NCBI GenBank assembly: GCA_963978905.1
Contig: OZ022258.1
Span: 54,916,591-54,980,590 of the forward strand
DNA from: Trichostrongylus colubriformis
Lineage: Eukaryota; Nematoda; Chromadorea; Rhabditida; Trichostrongylidae
Direction: 5' to 3'
DNA: 64,000 nucleotides
Part shown: piece by piece, positions 36,641-48,686 of the stretch
Layout: every line of letters starts with the position of its first letter
Position numbering within the stretch: the stretch's first letter is position 1
Notes under the pieces: generated by a model
Database searches by the model: none
Told to the model about the DNA's origin: nothing
What the model saw: only the letters and a program-made list of their open reading frames with translations
Position numbers and translations under genes: made by a program

Positions 36641-37306
36641 TAATTTGTTGTTCATTTTGCGGCACACTGTCTTGGGCTCATTTTCCTTTCTTCTCGGAAC
36701 AATGCTTGAAAGTGCACGTCGCCCTCCAAAAGATGCAAGCATGCATAAGCAAGCCCTAGAAGTCTATCTTGAGCAATGCACTTGGCGTTTTTTGATCACT
36801 GAATTATTACCAATTCGCCACTTGGCGACGCTCCCACACTAAACAGTCTTAGGCTGCCTGCAATGGAGTTCGAAGATGAAACCATCATTCACGCACGCAG
36901 TTCCTAGCCTAAATCATAAGGGCTACCGAGAGCGCGTCATGACACTCGATTAATGCCACCACGCCACTCCCATTGGGTCACGGCGCACAAAACTTTGAAT
37001 GATCCTGGCATAAATAGCCCCATCCTAAGGAGTTTGGGATCTTGTCTATATTTCCAGAAGCTCTTATCTTTTCTACTGTTTGGTTATGTCAATGGACTTG
37101 GACTTTGTTGACACAAGGCATCGCACGACCCTTAGCGCTGGCGGTTTTTGCGCTCTACTGCCACTGTAAAGGGTAATCTACCGTGACGAGCGGGCGTGCA
37201 ATTTCAATGGTTTTAATAATCTTCTACAGCAGCTTCCTTCAGCTTTCATCTTGACGTTTTACTCAGAAATCTATCTAATTCTGCTGATACACCAAACCAT
37301 ATCCAG

Positions 37307-38508
37307 ATGACTGAGGACGATCGACATGACTCTGATGGTGAACGAGAGATGTCAGATTCTGATTCAGAGAGCGAGTTGGATCCGGTGGAATACGAAAAAC
37401 GTCGGGAATTATGCCTTCGACAGATTATCCTATCTGAAATACAATTTAATAAGTTGAAAATTATCTTAAAGGATTTGAAAATTAAGCAGGTATGGCTCTT
37501 TGTTAGTAAGCCTCAGTAATGAACTATTTTGACTGGATTCATGCTGTTTCTAGTTTGCATGTCCGCATTCTTTACTTACTTCAGTTGATGAAACGAAGGC
37601 AAGACGTAATCAATCGAACCGATCCTGAATTTGTGATAAAGCACCATGAACTTTTGGAAGAGTTCAATTCGCGAAATAGGGTATTTGCTGTTTTCTCAGG
37701 TTTACTCGATGGTTCTAAAAAACTGGTTTAAGCTCACGGAGGCTATTCGCACGCTCGAGATGGATTCATTAGAGCGGAGAACAGTCGGCTTGAAAAGGAT
37801 TGCTGAAACTAACCAAAACGATAACAAAATAATTGCTCAGGTATGATCAGTCTAGAAGCAACTTTTCAAAAGTTATTTTGCTTTTCTTGTAGGAGAAACT
37901 GAGGGAGCAATTGTTAAATGAAATCAGAAACGAACGGGAGCGTCAGCTACAGGAAAGAATTGTGAAATCATATTTGCTCGGTAAGCTTTTACTGATATCA
38001 ACGATTGTTCGTCGTGCACGTATTGTGCAACGAGAATTCGGTGTTCGATGGTGTCTGTGAATCGGGGCACGACAGTTTGGCGGAAAGGGTGTTTTTGTAG
38101 GGATGAACATCTCTACCGTGATGCAAAACCATCTTATTCTCAAGGGAATTGTTTCAACCAACTCGGAACGCCTTCCCCTCTAGACTTAGACAAAAATGTT
38201 GTCTCCTTCCGATCCATACATGTTTGATGAAAGGTTTTACAGGCTCAATTTAATTTTGTCACTATGTTCCTCCCAGATATCTTCATATTTGACTTCTAGA
38301 TGAGCGTTTCGACATCAAAATGGAAAGACCGGACAAGATCCTTCGACCACCACCTTCCAAACGACCACGATTCAATATACCCATAATAATTCATCAGCTG
38401 ACCGAGGATCAGATAGAGGCGGATATTCGTTCTATTGATTTAGCTATTCTTATTTCCGACATTAAAGAGGAAGAGGCGGCGAAGGAGCGCACTGCGCTCT
38501 CTGCCTAA
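37307..38508 (+). CDS. BRMS1/SDS3-family corepressor subunit
   Basis: Five exons: 37307-37489, 37585-37680, 37733-37840, 37893-37980 and 38300-38508. They sum to 684 bases, 227 aa, with all phases agreeing. An acidic Ser/Asp/Glu-rich N-terminus is followed by a long coiled coil (YEKRRELCLRQI through to QLQERIVKSY) that aligns with human BRMS1L. There follows FNIPIIIHQLTEDQIEADI, equivalent to the GPYIVYMLQDLDILEDW segment of BRMS1L. Family members are structural subunits of the nuclear Sin3-HDAC complex and dimerise through this coil. The C-terminal region of the vertebrate protein is missing, so it is shorter than the human 323 aa. CATATCCAG ends directly at the ATG, a possible spliced-leader acceptor. 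NAA35 starts 530 bases downstream on the same strand. Confidence 0.85.
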
Positions 38509-39037
38509 CTACCTCCATGTGCAGACGCCGTCAGACTTCGCGATTCTGCGATTTGGAGACTTTTCGGCCTTATGATTTTGTTATGTCGCAACTTCGCGTA
38601 CGGAGTTGTACTGAAAAATTGCGGAATTGAGAATCGCGAAGTATGGCAGGAGCGAAGTATTTACGTTGTCTTCCTTCAGTCATCTTTCACATAACTCCAA
38701 TGCATCGTGTATTCTGTCAAAGTTTCAATGTTACAGAGTGTTTATCATACACATCAGGTGATCTCTTATAGCTCGACACGTTGTTTATGATCTCACGTTT
38801 ATGTTGCTTACATTTTTATAGTTGATTTGTTTTTGTCGGGTATCAGTCTCATTGTCGATTTTATGCCTCTTTCTGTTTACTATTTAGTCTGTGCTGATAA
38901 TATGAGCTCATTCCAAAATTTATAAGTCATTCCAACGTCAGTGCATGTTTTGCCAGTTCTGGATTCGATTCCTTTTACCGGTTTTATTTGCCACATAATT
39001 CATACACATCGTGCTATTTAGCTTTCGCTTTCTCCGA

Positions 39038-42000
39038 ATGGCTAACTCGGAGCTGCGAGAGCTGCTCGATAAAGCCACTCGGAAGTTCGATCTGCCATTC
39101 GATAATGAAGAATCAATCGATATTACGGAAAGGTTTTTCGAGGATTGCTCGAGTAAGTGTTATCTTTATTTCTGGTTTTCTGGAGATCACATTCAACTGA
39201 ACCAGGGAATTTTATTCAATTGTTTTCCAGAACTAGCATTGGGTGAGGTTGTTCGATATGACTCATTTACTCTTGGAGAAGCAATGAGTGCAGTGGAATT
39301 AATGGACGAGAAGATGGATATTGGCATGAAGAAGGTGACACGTAAAATGGGTCTTGAAGAATCGATAGCGAAGGTGCATCATTCACCACACAGAGAATTT
39401 CTTTCAAGGCAGATGTCGTTCTACCTTCGAAACTAATGTAAGAAGATGAGTTGTATTGGTAAGGAAAACGAGAAGCAAATGATTGTTCCGATCAGCGCCA
39501 TTTGTGCAAGCAGCAAAACTTGCGCTATCTTTGGCTTCCCAGGTTGCGGCTTTTAGAAGAAATACATATAAAGAAACACAATGCCAAAATTCATGGGGAG
39601 TCGAGCCTGGTTGCTGATAGGGTAGTTAATAATGTAGTCATTCAGGGATTGTATAAGTGTCCTTTGGCCGAACAGTTGATGATTTATGATGCGACATTGT
39701 GCACTTTTGTTACCTGGCTTGAAGGCAGTTGCATAGGGCAGACGGTGAGGCTCCATGAAGTTTTCCGTAGTTTCTTCATGGTTTAAGTACCTATTCTTTT
39801 TAGTTGTGGACAAATGTTCTGCTCATAGATCCGGAACGCGTTCTGTTCGAAGAACACCCTGTCTTTGCTTGCCTTTCCCACGGATTCTATCATATTGTGA
39901 TGATTGTCAAAAGTATCATACAAAACGCTAGTGTTTATGAAGAGGTGATGCTCTCTTGAAGTCGTTTTTTTTTTCGCTACAAAATTGAATATGTTGTTGC
40001 AGGAGGATTTCAACCCTCATTTACCGTTTCCTTGCACCTCACATTATTCGTTGCATGAGGTTATTCAATTGATGAAGAATCTTGAGCTTGATCTTGTCCG
40101 GAGATCCGAAGAGCCGGTACATTCCTCGTTTTTTTTCGTTTTTTCACGGTATTTTTTTCTGATCATTATTCATATCCTATGGTGAAGAGAGTGGAATCGC
40201 AAAGTTTGCTGTGTCTATTTTTTTTGGCAGGGTCTTTGTAGGAGGGTCATGTAGGAGGCGAAGACTGGGTTGTGCTTATAATTTTCTTTTGTTCTTGTAG
40301 GATAAAAGTGACGAGAAAACTAAGCTACTTACTCTGTCATCTCGCATCGCGTTTATGCGAATTTTTCTGGTTACTCTTACGTTTTTGGTACCCCCTAGGA
40401 AAACGGAAGAGTGGCGTCTGGATTCTGCACAAATGCCTTCATTAGATGCACAGGGATTCACGTAAGTTGCTATGCTTTTTTACGAAAATAATTTGGCTTT
40501 CAGTTCGAATTTCTTTCTAGAGCTGATCTGGATGCCGCTACAAACGCAGCTTCTAAACTCATATTGTTATCATCGAAGTTTCTGGACACTTCAATGCATG
40601 AAGCCTCCCCGCGACCGAACGGCATCGAGCGTGATGGTGGGGCTTATTATTTTTGCATCAGTTTACCACTATGTTTCCATTTATTTTAAATATAATTTTA
40701 CGATTCTTTCGTTAATTTCACATTCGTTTCCCATTTTTTCATTCATCCTGGTTTATACTTGTTTCTATCGGCCATCTTGCCTCTAGTGGGTTTAACCTGT
40801 GCAGCTACCCCGCCCTTCGCATAATGCATACCTTCAGTTGATATATGAAGTATCTTGCTACCATTTCATTTTCTGTCTAGTTTTCTCGTCCTCTGTCTTC
40901 TGCTTTGTCGTTCCATTGTGCGCTCTCATCGGTTTCTCGGCGCGTCTTTCCTTCACTGGCCCAGTACACGCATCCTGTCGTGAAAGTGAACTTCCCGTGG
41001 GGAGGGTGCACCTATCATTTATTTCCCAGTCAACTCGTTTCTTGCTAGAATGCGACTTACATCATCTTGTTTGAAAAGTACAAAAACATAGTAATTGCCA
41101 AAACGATTGAATTATTCAAGGTGACTTCTCATGGTTGGTTGCTTTTGAACCAGAATTGAACCGACGATATTTACCGTCCACTTTCCCTCGAAAAATTGAG
41201 ATACTTCCTAGGGAGAAGGCATTACCACATCTCCACCGTGTTTCATGCAAGTGAGTTTGATGGTCACCTAAAGCCCTATGCGTTTGGAGATCAATGTTTC
41301 CATTTGTACTACCTAAGGCCGCTGTTATACCTTTAAACAACTTGTGGTTGATTTGCAGTAGTAGTAGCAAGGATGTGGGGTTGTCGTGATTCTGCGGCTA
41401 CGCAAAATCGTGAATCGGAAAGTTTGGGGTGCATAGAACACGCGGAGTTTGCCCGTAGTTTTCTGTCAGTGGTGCAAGGCAACATTTAAAAGGAAAGGTC
41501 AAAAATGATCGCTAAAAAAGATGGGACCGCTGTCCCTTTGCCTTAGGCGTCGCGGCAGATGCGATATTGCATGAGCACACCTCGGTAAGGTATAACTGCG
41601 GCCTCAACTTTTTTTGCTTTTCTTTTTTGATCGTTTCTCTCTCATTTCGCAATGCGTTTTTTAGGCTACATTTCATGGCATCGCAGCTGAGGAATAATTT
41701 GGCGGATTCAACGAGTCTTGTTGAATTCATGAAATGGTATAGTTATGACGATAGCTGTGTGTTGACGCGATCAATCCTGCAGGTTGACTACTTTTTCGTC
41801 TCATTTGCCCTTTTCTTCTTTTGCATTCCTCTTGAAAAGGTACTTATCACTTCCCGCTTTTAGATGGTCATATATCCACTAGATGATAATGTATTGGGAA
41901 GTCAGCCTACCGCTATCTTTGTGGAAAGATCATTAAAGAATACAGTGCTTCCGTTAGCAATGATGCCGCAGTACGCTTTTTACATACGTGGTTTTTTGAA

Positions 42001-44390
42001 CTTTTGTCCATTCATTGTTATTTTTTCAGTACACCTCTGTATGATAATGAAGATTGTCGAAAAGCGGTTGAGGATTTCACAATGAACACGACAAGAGTTA
42101 TGCTCAGCTTGTATCAGAACTTTGGTGAGTTGTTTGCATCAGTAGCACTGTTTCGAGTGAAGCAGTAGTTCGTGTTTCTCCCATCATATTGCAGCTGCAC
42201 CATTTTTTGATTTTTATTGTTTGTAACAAGGTTGTTTAACGTCGCTGTGCATAAATTTGACAGCGTGCCACTCCACGATTTGGAGCTGTGTGGTGTCGTA
42301 CCATTGCGCCTGAATTAAATCAAGTTTTGGGTAGCTCACATCATATTTATTTGACTGTTCCTCGACTGAGCACAATGTTGCTGATCTGTCTTGGTCGTGT
42401 GAAGGGGGGTGTTATATTTCCTGTGTTGGGTTTTCCTTCAAAGACTGCTCTGCTACCCGAATAGGGCAAGTAGTACATACTCAAGCCCTTGTAGTCAGGT
42501 TACAGCTGTGTTTAAACATAAGGGTAGTTTACACTCACACACTTCCCTTTTCGGAGCTATTTAAATGTTCTTTCTATGTTGAGGTTTTAACCTTGCTCGG
42601 CAAAGGGATAAACTAGTGATCATCTTGGAAGAGCTGAATGAGCTCCACGAAGATGCTTGTCGAGCTGATGCTATATGCAGAGAAATTGTACCTGTTCACA
42701 ACAAGTGTGAGTGATTCGAAGCCATTATATCCAGCAATAAGTGCTTGTGCCATTTTCTTTTCTTTTATGCTTTTCAGATAATCCATTTGTCACTTTCGTT
42801 TTCTCGCAAACTCTGTCACTAGTTGTTTATCACATAGAGCTGAGTTTCCGGCTTGATTTGTTTGCGCCTTTCGAATTCACCTACATATACTGGTAAGTAC
42901 TTATGATCACCATTTCCTTTTTCTTTTTCCCTTTTTGTTCATGATTCTCTTGAATAATTTTTAGGTTCTATGGCGAAGTCGTGGGACGATGGTACATGAC
43001 GTCTATAGAGAAAACTCGAGAGTTAATGAGGGACACCTTGAAAAAAGGTAAGATCATCGCACTCCCGTCGAGCAGTGCTTGCAGAGTTTGTTTTAGAAAG
43101 CGAACTACATGAACAAGGAAGAAAAAATAAGAAGAAAGCTAAGCCTCGACTACATTATGAAGAACATTTCCGTATACGGTAACCTCCAGGATTTTTAATT
43201 TTTCTTGAACTTTGTGTACTACCTTAATGTATCGTTTCACTGCGTGATGACCTTATATTAGGATTTCGCACCACGGCTTGCGGCGTGCGACGAGCGTGTG
43301 ACTCTGTGCGCGCCGCTATGGTTATTCTTAGAGCGATTATACGCTAGTGCTAGGGACGCCATATGAAGTCGTCTTGTTATCGCTTTGCGCCCCAACAACA
43401 CGGCACTTCCAGCTTGTCGCTTTTGCGACACGGCGCGGTGCGAAATCCTAACAAAAAGGTACACACGCATGGCCTAAGTTTTACCCACACCATGCCGGAA
43501 TAGGGATTTATCCATAGGTTTTTTTTCAGGTCCGCCATATGGCAGGACCAGCTCATTTTGAGATACGGTCATTCGGCAATGGCGGACGCTACATTTCATA
43601 TAGCAGTAGCGTTGATTCAAATGGGTCAAATTCGGGTGAGTGGAGTACATTTTTAGTTATTCAAAGGAAAGTACGTTGTTGACTTCATGGTTTATTTTTG
43701 CCGACTCCGCCTCAGTACTGAATATTTTGTAGGTTCCTGTTTGGAATGAGGACTCAGAGCGCCTTCGTTTCGAACATCGCATGGCGTTCCTACTGAGTGT
43801 CGGGGATCCCCTGTATGTTACCTATGAAGAGTTTCTATCACGTAGCAGGTAAGTACTGTTTGTTATCCTAATGTGTAACTGATCTGCATCAATTTTTGAA
43901 GAGTTCGAGAACTCCTTGATGGCGATATCAGTGTTCCACTTCAACGTGCAGTTGATACATTTGAGTTAGCTCGAAATCAATTTGAGAAGTTGGTTGATCG
44001 GCCGGAGTATACGATACACATCAAGTACGTTTACCAATGCACTGCACGTTTCTTCTTCTGATTAACGCAATATCCATCCGAATTTTTTTGAACCTTTTTT
44101 TTTGTGTACCGAGAGTTCGTAAGAAATGTTCTCTATTTTTTGTGTATCAAATTGATATTGAATAATATTCTAAAGGTTCTTCGTTGGTTGTATTGTACCT
44201 AGTCTGCCTCTGGTAGTAACCAACCGTGTTATTCGTTGCTACATTTAGGCCGTTGATCCTGGTGTGCCGAACCAATGTCGTGGTCGCACGTCTGCTACTA
44301 GCCGGTAATGTAGGAGATCGTCGTGTAACTTTTCAGTTTATGCCAGATTCACCGATATTTCCTATTTTGAAACTGGTAGCCGGAAAGTAA
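39038..44390 (+). CDS. NAA35: NatC auxiliary subunit NAA35 (Mak10)
   Basis: Nineteen exons: 39038-39152, 39231-39373, 39646-39744, 39804-39944, 40003-40116, 40301-40461, 40521-40636, 41121-41250, 41665-41782, 41864-41970, 42030-42124, 42584-42706, 42778-42892, 42965-43047, 43097-43178, 43530-43635, 43733-43848, 43902-44024 and 44249-44390. They sum to 2229 bases, 742 aa (human 725), with every phase agreeing. Conserved landmarks in order: FTLGEAMSAVELMDEKMDIGM, FVTWLEG, RYLPSTFPR, ARQRDKLVIILEEL, FTYIYW, a KKKAK run, RLRFEHRMAF, and RTNVVVARLLLAG near the end. NAA35 is the large scaffold of the NatC N-terminal acetyltransferase. It anchors the catalytic NAA30 and NAA38 to the ribosome, acetylating proteins that start Met-hydrophobic. 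Intron 15 carries a MITE. Confidence 0.95.
43257..43455. mobile_element. MITE in NAA35 intron 15
   Basis: About 199 bp is bounded by TTAGGATTTCGCACC and its exact inverted copy. The next bases of the arms are GC-rich and partly inverted (CGGCTTGCGGCGTGCGAC and a diverged mirror). It has no coding sequence. Confidence 0.75.
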
Positions 44391-45900
44391 GCTGTTGGTT
44401 AGCTCATCTAGAGAAAGCCTTATATCCACACTAGATTAAATGTTCAGTAGAAGAGAAGTAGAGTAGCTGAAATTAAAAAAACGTGCTGAGGCTAGTATTA
44501 GGGAAGAAATAGCAGAGGCAAGTGCCTTCTGAGTAACATTAATGGCAGGATCTGGAACTGACATCTGAGGGGAGGGGCTTTTTATGGTTTTTCAGTTTTG
44601 CAGTATTGGATGACAGCTGCAGTGGCAGTGCATTTCATATCCCCATGACATCACGAGGATCAGCCTGTGAGCAAGATTTCCATAACCTATCATCGCACAC
44701 ATGTGCCAAACTAGATGATCGAATGGGACGAGACGGTGTTTCGCTGACGAGGTTTTCTGACCCAAGTTTTTTTTGGAATTGTGGGCAATTTTCGTGAGCT
44801 GCATCGCAATGTTCGTTTCGTTATCATGAGCATGGTAGTTCAGTGTAGGTTGAAGTTTACTACCAGTGACCTATTCGAGTCACTCTTCTTTTCTGTTGTT
44901 TTCGGGTCTTCGGGAGAAGGTATTATCGCGTAACAGTTCCTTCAACGGTCGTTTAGGACCGCACATCGATCGCTCGAAAAGGAACTGAAAGGCATTCATG
45001 GCCATTAGCAATTATGAAATTTGGAAAACTATTGATTGCCATGCAACGCCCCGAAATTTCGAAACGCTTCAGCATTTCATTACTATGAAAGGGGCCATTG
45101 GAAAGAAGTAGTAGAACTTGGCTCTCGAACGAAAATTCTTGATGCCAGCTGTCAGAGTGATGTTATACAAAGGTGTTTTGGAAAGGGAGCTGTAATTATT
45201 GTTACACAGGGGGTTATTACGCAGCGCTTTGGAATAGCACTAGGATGTCTGCTCGAGTGTGCAGAGTGAATAGAAGCGGAATTCTTTATAGTTCTCAGCA
45301 CTTCCTTGTGTGTCACTTATTCCAATTGTCATCTTCTATGAACTTTTATCACTCTTTAATGTATGCTAGGATTTTACGCTTGCCTTTCGTTTTTTGAAGT
45401 TTTGTCCTCATCATGTTCGGGTAATTTTCTGATTATGTGTTTATTTGCATAGATTTCTACCTTTTCGTCTAAGTTGCCCGGTACGAAGTACTAATGGGTG
45501 GTTTATTTCTGTAATCCTTTTATTGTTCCTTCAAAAATTTCTGGCATGCTATTTTTCACCTAAGTTTAGCAATTCCTGGAGAGAAAGGATCTGACTTGGA
45601 AACCCTTTCTTATCGAAACCATGCGCTCAGTTAAAGTGTGAATATATATTAGAGAGGTGATGAAGTGCTATATATGCTACACTTGTACAACTTGTTTTAC
45701 TTTTTGTTGACTTGTGGCCTATTTCATAGTTAGCACTTGAGAAAGTGTTTGAATTGTTCGAGTCTTAGGTTTTTTGTTAATATTGCATAAATATTTTATG
45801 ATAATGTTTGGTTTTGTGGTAGAAGTTTTTCGTCTATTACTGACACATTTTATTCCCTGCACTTTATTTCTATACGTTCATTATTTTTAAAATCTAGTGG
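44391..45900. other. Spacer between NAA35 and the uS2m gene
   Basis: About 1.5 kb. I see no gene; the frames at 44606, 45036 and 45173 are short and have no recognisable domain. TTTTTAAAATCTAG just before the ATG at 45901 is a weak candidate for a spliced-leader acceptor. Confidence 0.45.
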
Positions 45901-48222
45901 ATGAGATCATTGCTATCGTTGCTAAGGACCTCTCATCAGATTGTACCATGTTGTACATCCATGCGGGCGTGTTCTTCTTTAACTAAGGTTAGAATATTCT
46001 CGTGCATTTTTCCATATTTCATGTCTGCCGTTTTCGTTTGCTGCACTGGGGCGGGCGCAGCCGGCCTGTATTACATGTGAGCTGGTGTTGAGACGTAGTT
46101 TTGCTGTCCAATTTGAAACAAGATTTTGCAGATAAAACCGAAACTGGCTATACCTGATAAGGAGACTCTCCAGAAAGCAGCAGTCAGACCTTCTGTATTG
46201 AGGTCAGTCTATGGCTACCAAGACCTGTAGTTGATGACGGTTATAAAGTTATCCTCTTAATTTAAGTAGCTATATATCAGAAGAACTTCACATTGAAGAC
46301 AACTTCAAGTTACAATCTCTTGTTACGGTGGCGGATATGTTCAACGCTCGCCTCCATTTGGGGCATAAGGTATTAAATATTTCCTGTAGGTTTTTTATCG
46401 TGAAAATGCAATTATCCTATTAAATTCAGATCGGCACATTGCACAACAATATGAAGTGGGCTTTGTACGGTGAACGGCTGGGTGTATGCGTTTTTGATTT
46501 GGAAGTTGCTCGAACTCATCTCATAAGGCACGTTTTCACGTCGTTGGATATTACCTTTTCTGCTCACGTTCGGTTCTTACCTAATCTTTTCTCTTCTTTT
46601 GCTGTTCACTATTCCATCATTTTTTTTTGTTTCGATATGACAAGTTTGATTTGTGCAATGTTGGCACTATTTCAGAGCATTGGATTTCATAGCACATGTA
46701 GCGATGCGAGGCGGTTTAATCCTTTTCATAACTACAAACCGAGACACTATGTTCACTGTAGAAAAAGTAGCTGAAGAGGTCAGATTTTGTTGAGTTATCG
46801 ATTATTATTATTTGCAGCTATGATGCACCCCGGGAAGAGAAAGTCTCCATTTGGATTTTTTGCCCAGTGTTCATACTCTAAGAGAGGTGGGCTAGTACAG
46901 GACATCAAGTGCACGAGGATTCCCAGTCCGGACAACAGAGAATTCTGTTCCTTTGAAGTCGGTGAATTGCCACCACATAACATGTACATCAGCTGATTCT
47001 ACGAGTCATTCTATAGGCTAAACTTATTCAATGTGCCACCATCACTACTACATATAGTCCGTTTGTCTGTGTGTGTGTGTGTCCGTCCGTCCGTCTGCCT
47101 GTCACGAAATTCATATCTCACGACGCAGCAAAGCGTGGACCTGAATTTTACAAATGATATAGGGGGTATAAGGGAACATTAATGGTGAGGAACTGAAAGT
47201 GATAGAGACTGATAAGGACTGATAAGGAACATCGAAAGGCGAATGGCGGGAAATTGATATCTCGCGTCGCAACAAAGCTGGGACCCTGAATTTTGGATAT
47301 TATATAGGGGGTGGTAATGGGACATCAGTGGTGAGAGACCGGAAGTGATAGGAAATGATAGAGACTGATCAGAGTCCCGAAAAACGAATGTCGCGAAATT
47401 CATATCTCGCGTCGCAGCAAAGCTGGGATCATGAATTTTCGATAGCAGTTGGTCTGGCGCATACTAAACGCAACGCGCGTCACACATGGAAGCATGCAAG
47501 CGTAAGGACGAGATCGACGGGGAGGGATTTAATTTCCTTTTCCCGTTTTTACGAATTCCCTGTTTCTGCAAACCGTTCGAATGATGATACTGATCAATCG
47601 ATATCGATCGAGCCCAATCAGCATACTTCCATGTGTGACGCGCAGTAGTGTGCGCCAGCCCAACTAGTAATTCTGAATGGAATATGAGTAGGATAGCTGC
47701 CTTTTTCCTTTTATTAACCCTATTTATTTTTATGCAGTGTGGACAATATTCTCATGTACGTCGCTGGCAGGAGGGAACACTAACGAACACCCGACAGCTT
47801 TTTGGAGCCACAATTCGTCTTCCAGATACGATTATATTTATGAACACCCTCACTTCTATGTCTGAAAACCACCCTGCTATAATAGGTCAGTCCGAGAATC
47901 TTTGAAGGAATTCCCGTATATCTTCTTCAGCAATTGCATTGCCGATTTAGAAGCCGCTAAAATGACGATACCCACCGTCGGTGTGGTAGACAGTAACTGC
48001 GATCCGGCATATCTCACATATCTGATCCCAGCCAACGATGACAGTCCTCAAAGTGTAGAGTATTTGTTAAGGTATTTCATTTTGTGTGTAATTCATGGTT
48101 TCATGTCGATATTTCTTTTTAGGTGCTCACAAGAACAGTAACTTCAGTTTTTTTCTTCTAGGTTATTCAAAGAAGCCATCATACGAGGTAAAGAAGCTGG
48201 AAAGAAACTGTTAGAAGTTTAG
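45901..48222 (+). CDS. MRPS2: Mitochondrial ribosomal protein S2 (uS2m)
   Basis: Eight exons: 45901-45987, 46132-46202, 46267-46369, 46430-46527, 46676-46778, 47738-47885, 47951-48071 and 48162-48222. They sum to 792 bases, 263 aa. The ATG at 45901 gives an N-terminus rich in Arg, Ser and Leu without acidic residues, a typical mitochondrial presequence, so I prefer it to the in-frame ATG at 45961. Ribosomal S2 signatures follow: MFNARLHLGHK, LDFIAHVAMRGG, TLTNTRQLFGATIRLPD, then IPTVGVVDSNCDP and IPANDDS. The protein sits in the mitoribosomal small subunit. Intron 4 must use a GC donor (AAG|GCACGT), because only that joins LIR to ALDFIAHV. Intron 5 (about 960 bp) holds tandem and inverted repeats. 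The uL4m gene starts 464 bases downstream. Confidence 0.94.
47064..47104. repeat. Microsatellites (GT)n and (CCGT)n
   Basis: A GTGTGTGTGTGT run is followed by CCGTCCGTCCGTC in intron 5 of the uS2m gene, directly before the long tandem repeat. Confidence 0.8.
47105..47450. repeat. Tandem repeat with about 145 bp period
   Basis: The word GAAATTCATATCTC, with small variants, recurs at about 47105, 47250 and 47395. Each is followed by CGCAGCAAAGC or a variant. The third unit is cut short where the next inverted repeat begins. It lies wholly within the uS2m intron. Confidence 0.8.
47449..47664. mobile_element. Inverted-repeat MITE in uS2m intron 5
   Basis: The left arm has CGCGTCACACATGGAAGCAT and the right end has its near-exact complement near 47622-47642. 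CTGGCGCA at the left is mirrored by TGCGCCAG at the right. Total about 216 bp, with no coding capacity. Confidence 0.75.
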
Positions 48223-48686
48223 ATTCACATATTCTGGTTGTATCATATTGTCTAGTTGTAAAATTTTTGAATTTTGTTAATCTTGTTATAGTCCGATAAA
48301 TATGGGCTGCTATATGTACTTCCTGAATCGAAGCTCTTGTCTGTTGCTATCACATACTACTTTTTACTTTTATATGTGATTTGGAAGCCAGAAAAACGAC
48401 CAATAATAAGTCATTTTGTTGAAAAGCAGTGTCTGGGAGAGGATATCATTAGGAAGAGCCAAAAAACTAAAGTTCGAAATTTTCTGGAGAATTCACTTCC
48501 ATTTGACGTCCTTCAGGATTTGAAGTTCATTAGTCCCCGAAGATTCTCCGCATTTTAATGTAGAAGTTTTCGGGAGTTTGTGTCTTCTGACTCCTGAAGA
48601 AACACTTTCACACTTTATGTTGCTGAGTATTTATTTTATCGTGGATTACAGGGACACACCGGTATTAAAACGATTTTTTCGTTGAG

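Noticed and set aside
37943..38161. 72-codon minus-strand frame in the BRMS1/SDS3-family gene
   Set aside because: It overlaps exon 4 and intron 4 of the plus-strand gene, has no known domain, and is likely chance.
46439..46774. 111-codon plus-strand frame starting inside the uS2m gene
   Set aside because: It reads through the GC donor into the intron and then out of frame in the next exon. The conserved uS2 sequence requires the spliced frame.
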